64,000 nt of DNA from Mesostigma viride. Taxonomy: Eukaryota; Streptophyta; Mesostigmatophyceae; Mesostigmatales; Mesostigmataceae. Location: contig RPFO01000115.1 in NCBI GenBank assembly GCA_009746045.1, forward strand, positions 186,001-250,000, given 5' to 3'. The translations under genes were made by a program, and so were the position numbers. The notes beneath the pieces were generated by a model. The model ran no database searches. It had not been told where the DNA came from and saw only the letters and a list, made by a program, of their open reading frames with translations. Below are positions 61,454-64,000 of the stretch, one piece after another. Position 1 is the stretch's first letter. Every line of letters begins with the position of its first letter.

Positions 61454-62490
61454 AGGAGCTAACTGACCTCCTCTCCACCCCCTCATCTGTGGACATCTAT
61501 GGGGCATTCAGGTGGGTAGAGGAATACAGGGTCACATCAGTGGACTATGTGGCTGAGACAAAGAAATATGAGCTAGCCATCAAAGCACGTCCTGATGTCC
61601 AGCAGCTAGATCACAAGTTCTTGCTGCGTTCCTTCCTTGAGAAACTCAAACTTGACAAAAACACCTACGCCATGCTTGCAACAGGAATGGCAAAGTACTG
61701 GGAGGACATGAAGGAGGCATTGGATTATATCAAGCTGGCCTTGGCTCCCCTTAGCCAGGGGGCCATGGGCACCTCTGTAAAGAGGGTCAGGGGGGAAGAG
61801 AGGGAGGAGGAGGATAGGGAGAGGGAAGACAGGAGCAAGAGACCTGTCACTATGGCAGAAGTCAAGTCCCTGCTGGGACAAATGTTTAAGGGCAAGGGCA
61901 AGGGCAAGGGCAAGGGCAAGGGCAGGGGCTGGGGCAAGGGCAAGGGTAAGGGGCAGTCTCCCTCCAAGGGGGGCAGCTCCAGCAACAACAACAACAACAG
62001 CAACAGCAACAACAACAACAACAACAACAACAAAAACAACAACAACAACAACAACAACAAGAAGAAGCAGGACAAGGAGGACAAGTCTTCTCAGCGGTGC
62101 ACCCGCTGTGGCATGAAGTACCACCTGCGGCCCACCTGCCGCAAGAACGTGGACGAGCTGGGGCATTTGGACGTCCTGTGCCACAAGTGCCACGGGCCGC
62201 CCCACGGTGACCCCAAGGACTGCAAGCGGCCTCCTTACGGCAAGAAGTGTGAGTCTCCCTCTCATGCTGGCTTGAGTGTGCCTGCTTCACCTCTTTCATC
62301 TGCATGCCCCACTGTCAGAGCAGTGAGCAGTTCTGGAAAGGTGCTACAGCTGGTTTCAGAAGATTATGTCTCTAAACCAACCTTCACATCTATGGTTCCC
62401 AAGGTGTGCAGAGTGTCCCCTCAGAGGATGCTCAGATCAGTTTTCAGGAGCTTGCTTTGCAGTTGCATTTCCTTTATGGGCATGAAGTGA
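61318..62490 (+). CDS. Gag-like C-terminal part with zinc-knuckle region
   Basis: From about 61360 the frame reads as retrotransposon gag: FQRRYPKWQDTQARAVWEAF, a helical domain to about residue 150, a Glu/Arg stretch, a GKGKGKG run, a long Asn run (CAACAA codons, 61985-62060) and a Cys/His region (CTRCGMKYHLRPTC, then CHKCHGPPHGDPKDC). The Cys/His spacing differs from a classic CCHC knuckle but is plausibly nucleic-acid binding. The frame ends at 62490, and the integrase frame overlaps it at -1 from 62376. The start codon given is nominal. Confidence 0.65.
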   Translation: MVWISHAGGFYHQSSSQIQNLILVFQRRYPKWQDTQARAVWEAFMKELTDLLSTPSSVDIYGAFRWVEEYRVTSVDYVAETKKYELAIKARPDVQQLDHKFLLRSFLEKLKLDKNTYAMLATGMAKYWEDMKEALDYIKLALAPLSQGAMGTSVKRVRGEEREEEDREREDRSKRPVTMAEVKSLLGQMFKGKGKGKGKGKGRGWGKGKGKGQSPSKGGSSSNNNNNSNSNNNNNNNNKNNNNNNNNKKKQDKEDKSSQRCTRCGMKYHLRPTCRKNVDELGHLDVLCHKCHGPPHGDPKDCKRPPYGKKCESPSHAGLSVPASPLSSACPTVRAVSSSGKVLQLVSEDYVSKPTFTSMVPKVCRVSPQRMLRSVFRSLLCSCISFMGMK

Positions 62491-64000
62491 GTGCAGAGGT
62501 GGTGGCAGCAGCAATAGGGGGGGCAGCACTCAGACGTGCATGCCAGGTGGTCAGATCCCACTGCCAGCATTGTCAGTTCAATGCACCCAAACCCCCTAAG
62601 TGGCATGTAGCTACCCCACCTAAGAGCAAGGGCAGGGTGGTAGGAGATGTCTTTCATATCAAAGGACAATCTTACTTGGCACTTAAAGATGCATGGTCAA
62701 GGTACACAACCATTGAACCATTACCTGGAATGGACAAGACACAGTTGCTCAGGGCTCTCTTGATTGCTCAGGCCAGGTACTACCCTGTGGAGGCATTGTT
62801 ACTGGATCAGCAGTTCACGTGTCTTGCCAATGAACCAGGGTGTGAGGCTATTGATCTGGCTGGGCTAGAAGATCATGAGAGGCAAGGCATTATTGAAAGG
62901 GCCATCAGGTCCATTAAAACCCTTGTAGCCAAAGAAGATGGCAATCTGCTGGCTGACAGTGGGTCATATGCTGACAGAGCTCTGTGGTCCACCAGGTTGT
63001 GCCAAGTCCTCAACAGGAGGCCACTCATGAAAACCCCACAAGGGGTGGTCATTACACCAGATGGATTGCATGCAGGCATTTATCCACCTGAGGTACTAGC
63101 CCTCTACAACGCACAGCGAGCACAGACAGCTAGCAGGTTAGCTGTCAAGGATGCAAAGCATCCACGTCCCACCTTCAGAGAAGGGGATCAGGTCCTATTC
63201 TACAAGGAGTCGGGACTAGGCAAGGTGGGTACCTGGCATGGGCCAGCCACCATCCTAAAGTTTAACACCACTGGCAGGACAGTGTTAGTTAAACACAATG
63301 ACACGGGAAAAATTCACAGGTGTTCACCTCACAGGATGAAATTGTATTTTCCAACTGTGTCAGACGTGGCAGAGGAGGAAGAGCTGTTGGCCGACAGCCC
63401 TGTACAGTTGCCTGGCATCCCAGCGTTGCCCAGTGAGTGGTTGTTTGGAACACCCACTGGTGAGTGTGAGAGCCACACCCACTGTGACACCCAGGTCACC
63501 CTTGATGATTGCAGGCAGTCACTGCAGGATTGGCCCCCTGCAGCAGAGGGTCACATTGGCAAAACAGGTGATCAGCAACCTATCACCTCTACAAGTGTGA
63601 ACATAGCTCAGCCACTAGCTGCACCTTCCAAACGCAGCCTAGCAGACGCTGTTCGCATTTTACAAGCAGCTCATAGAGCCAAAGCTCAAACTGCTGCAGG
63701 ATCAGCTAAGGTGGGGAAGGTTGGGCAGAATGACAATAGCCCATTTATGGTTGCAGTGGACACACAAGCCCAGGTCAGCATTATCAGTGCCCTGGCTGTG
63801 CCCCATTTGCCTTTGGAACCTTCACCCTGGCACCATGTGGCTGATTTCTCAGGGCAGTCATCCCTCAAGGTATTAGGTCAGGTCATGTTGACTATACTCG
63901 GTATCCCCACTCCTTTTCAGGTCTTGGAAGGTTATAAAGGGAATGCTTTGTTGGGGGATCCTTTTCTCTGTTACCCTGGTGTCCTCATATCCAGTGATAG
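62376..64000 (+). CDS. pol: Pol of second retroelement: integrase then protease; runs off the window
   Basis: This frame is open from just after TAA 62373-62375 to the window end (541 codons), with no stop. An HHCC-type zinc site (LHFLYGHEV, then SHCQHC) leads into an integrase core: GRVVGDVFHIKGQSYLALKD (first Asp), LLLDQQFTCLANEPG (second Asp) and ERQGIIERAIRSIKTL (Glu). A C-terminal module with REGDQVLFYKESGLGKVGTW follows. Further on, VAVDTQAQVSIIS and, about 70 residues later, NALLGDPFLC fit a retroviral-type aspartic protease, but with DTQ in place of DTG. Integrase thus precedes protease, and reverse transcriptase must lie beyond 64000 if present. Confidence 0.75.

Overview
This window is a repeat-dominated piece of a eukaryotic nuclear genome. 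Evidence: GT-AG introns, a LINE-type fragment, a complete Ty3/gypsy LTR retrotransposon, F-box and MYND domains, and a piece of plastid rpoB that implies a phototroph. I suspect a prasinophyte-type green alga such as Cymbomonas. That rests on a general impression of its repeat-laden gene models and was not tested.

Left part (2.2-30.2 kb): every credible host gene lies on the minus strand. A four-exon gene (13.85 to 2.2 kb) has a 5.9 kb first intron filled by a (GGACAA)n array. Next, after a plastid rpoB remnant at 14.8-15.2 kb, come three Cys/His-rich proteins and a small acidic ORF. They are followed by a tandem family of about 210-residue proteins (three full copies, one fragment), two paralogous proteins ending in a MYND finger, an F-box-like protein and a small basic-tailed protein. 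A 206-209 bp satellite (22.8-26.8 kb), itself invaded by a two-copy modular element, separates the two MYND genes.

A 14-bp palindrome, CCAACGGCCGTTGG, recurs through these genes' introns and flanks and again around the plus-strand gene at 55-58 kb. It sits in at least five unrelated tandem-repeat contexts (46, 60, 62, 117 and about 208 bp). It consists of two inverted Myb/MSA-like AACGG sites, and it is absent from the large arrays and retroelements. It is the strongest candidate here for an undescribed sequence system.

Middle part (30.8-52.9 kb): a purine octamer array, a 27-28 bp minisatellite with G-runs, a recurring spacer of about 186 bp (alternating about 863/694 bp spacing, so a roughly 1,557 bp higher-order repeat) and a 30-bp minisatellite. 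A young 10.77 kb chromovirus (LTRs 1 difference in 689 bp, 5-bp target duplication) split the 30-bp array. It carries an RNase H1 hybrid-binding/viroplasmin-like ORF before gag and an unrecognised 527-residue ORF after pol. A 5'-truncated non-LTR element fragment lies in the minisatellite near 51.5 kb.

Right part: a four-exon plus-strand gene (55.1-58.4 kb) for a DDE-transposase-like protein, with three phase-0 introns (palindrome arrays in the first two) and a 62-bp palindrome array upstream. Then a second retroelement (59.3 kb to the window edge) whose integrase precedes its protease, an unusual order. Several host reading frames break exactly at runs of 8-10 G/C, which suggests homopolymer indels in the assembly, or real decay.
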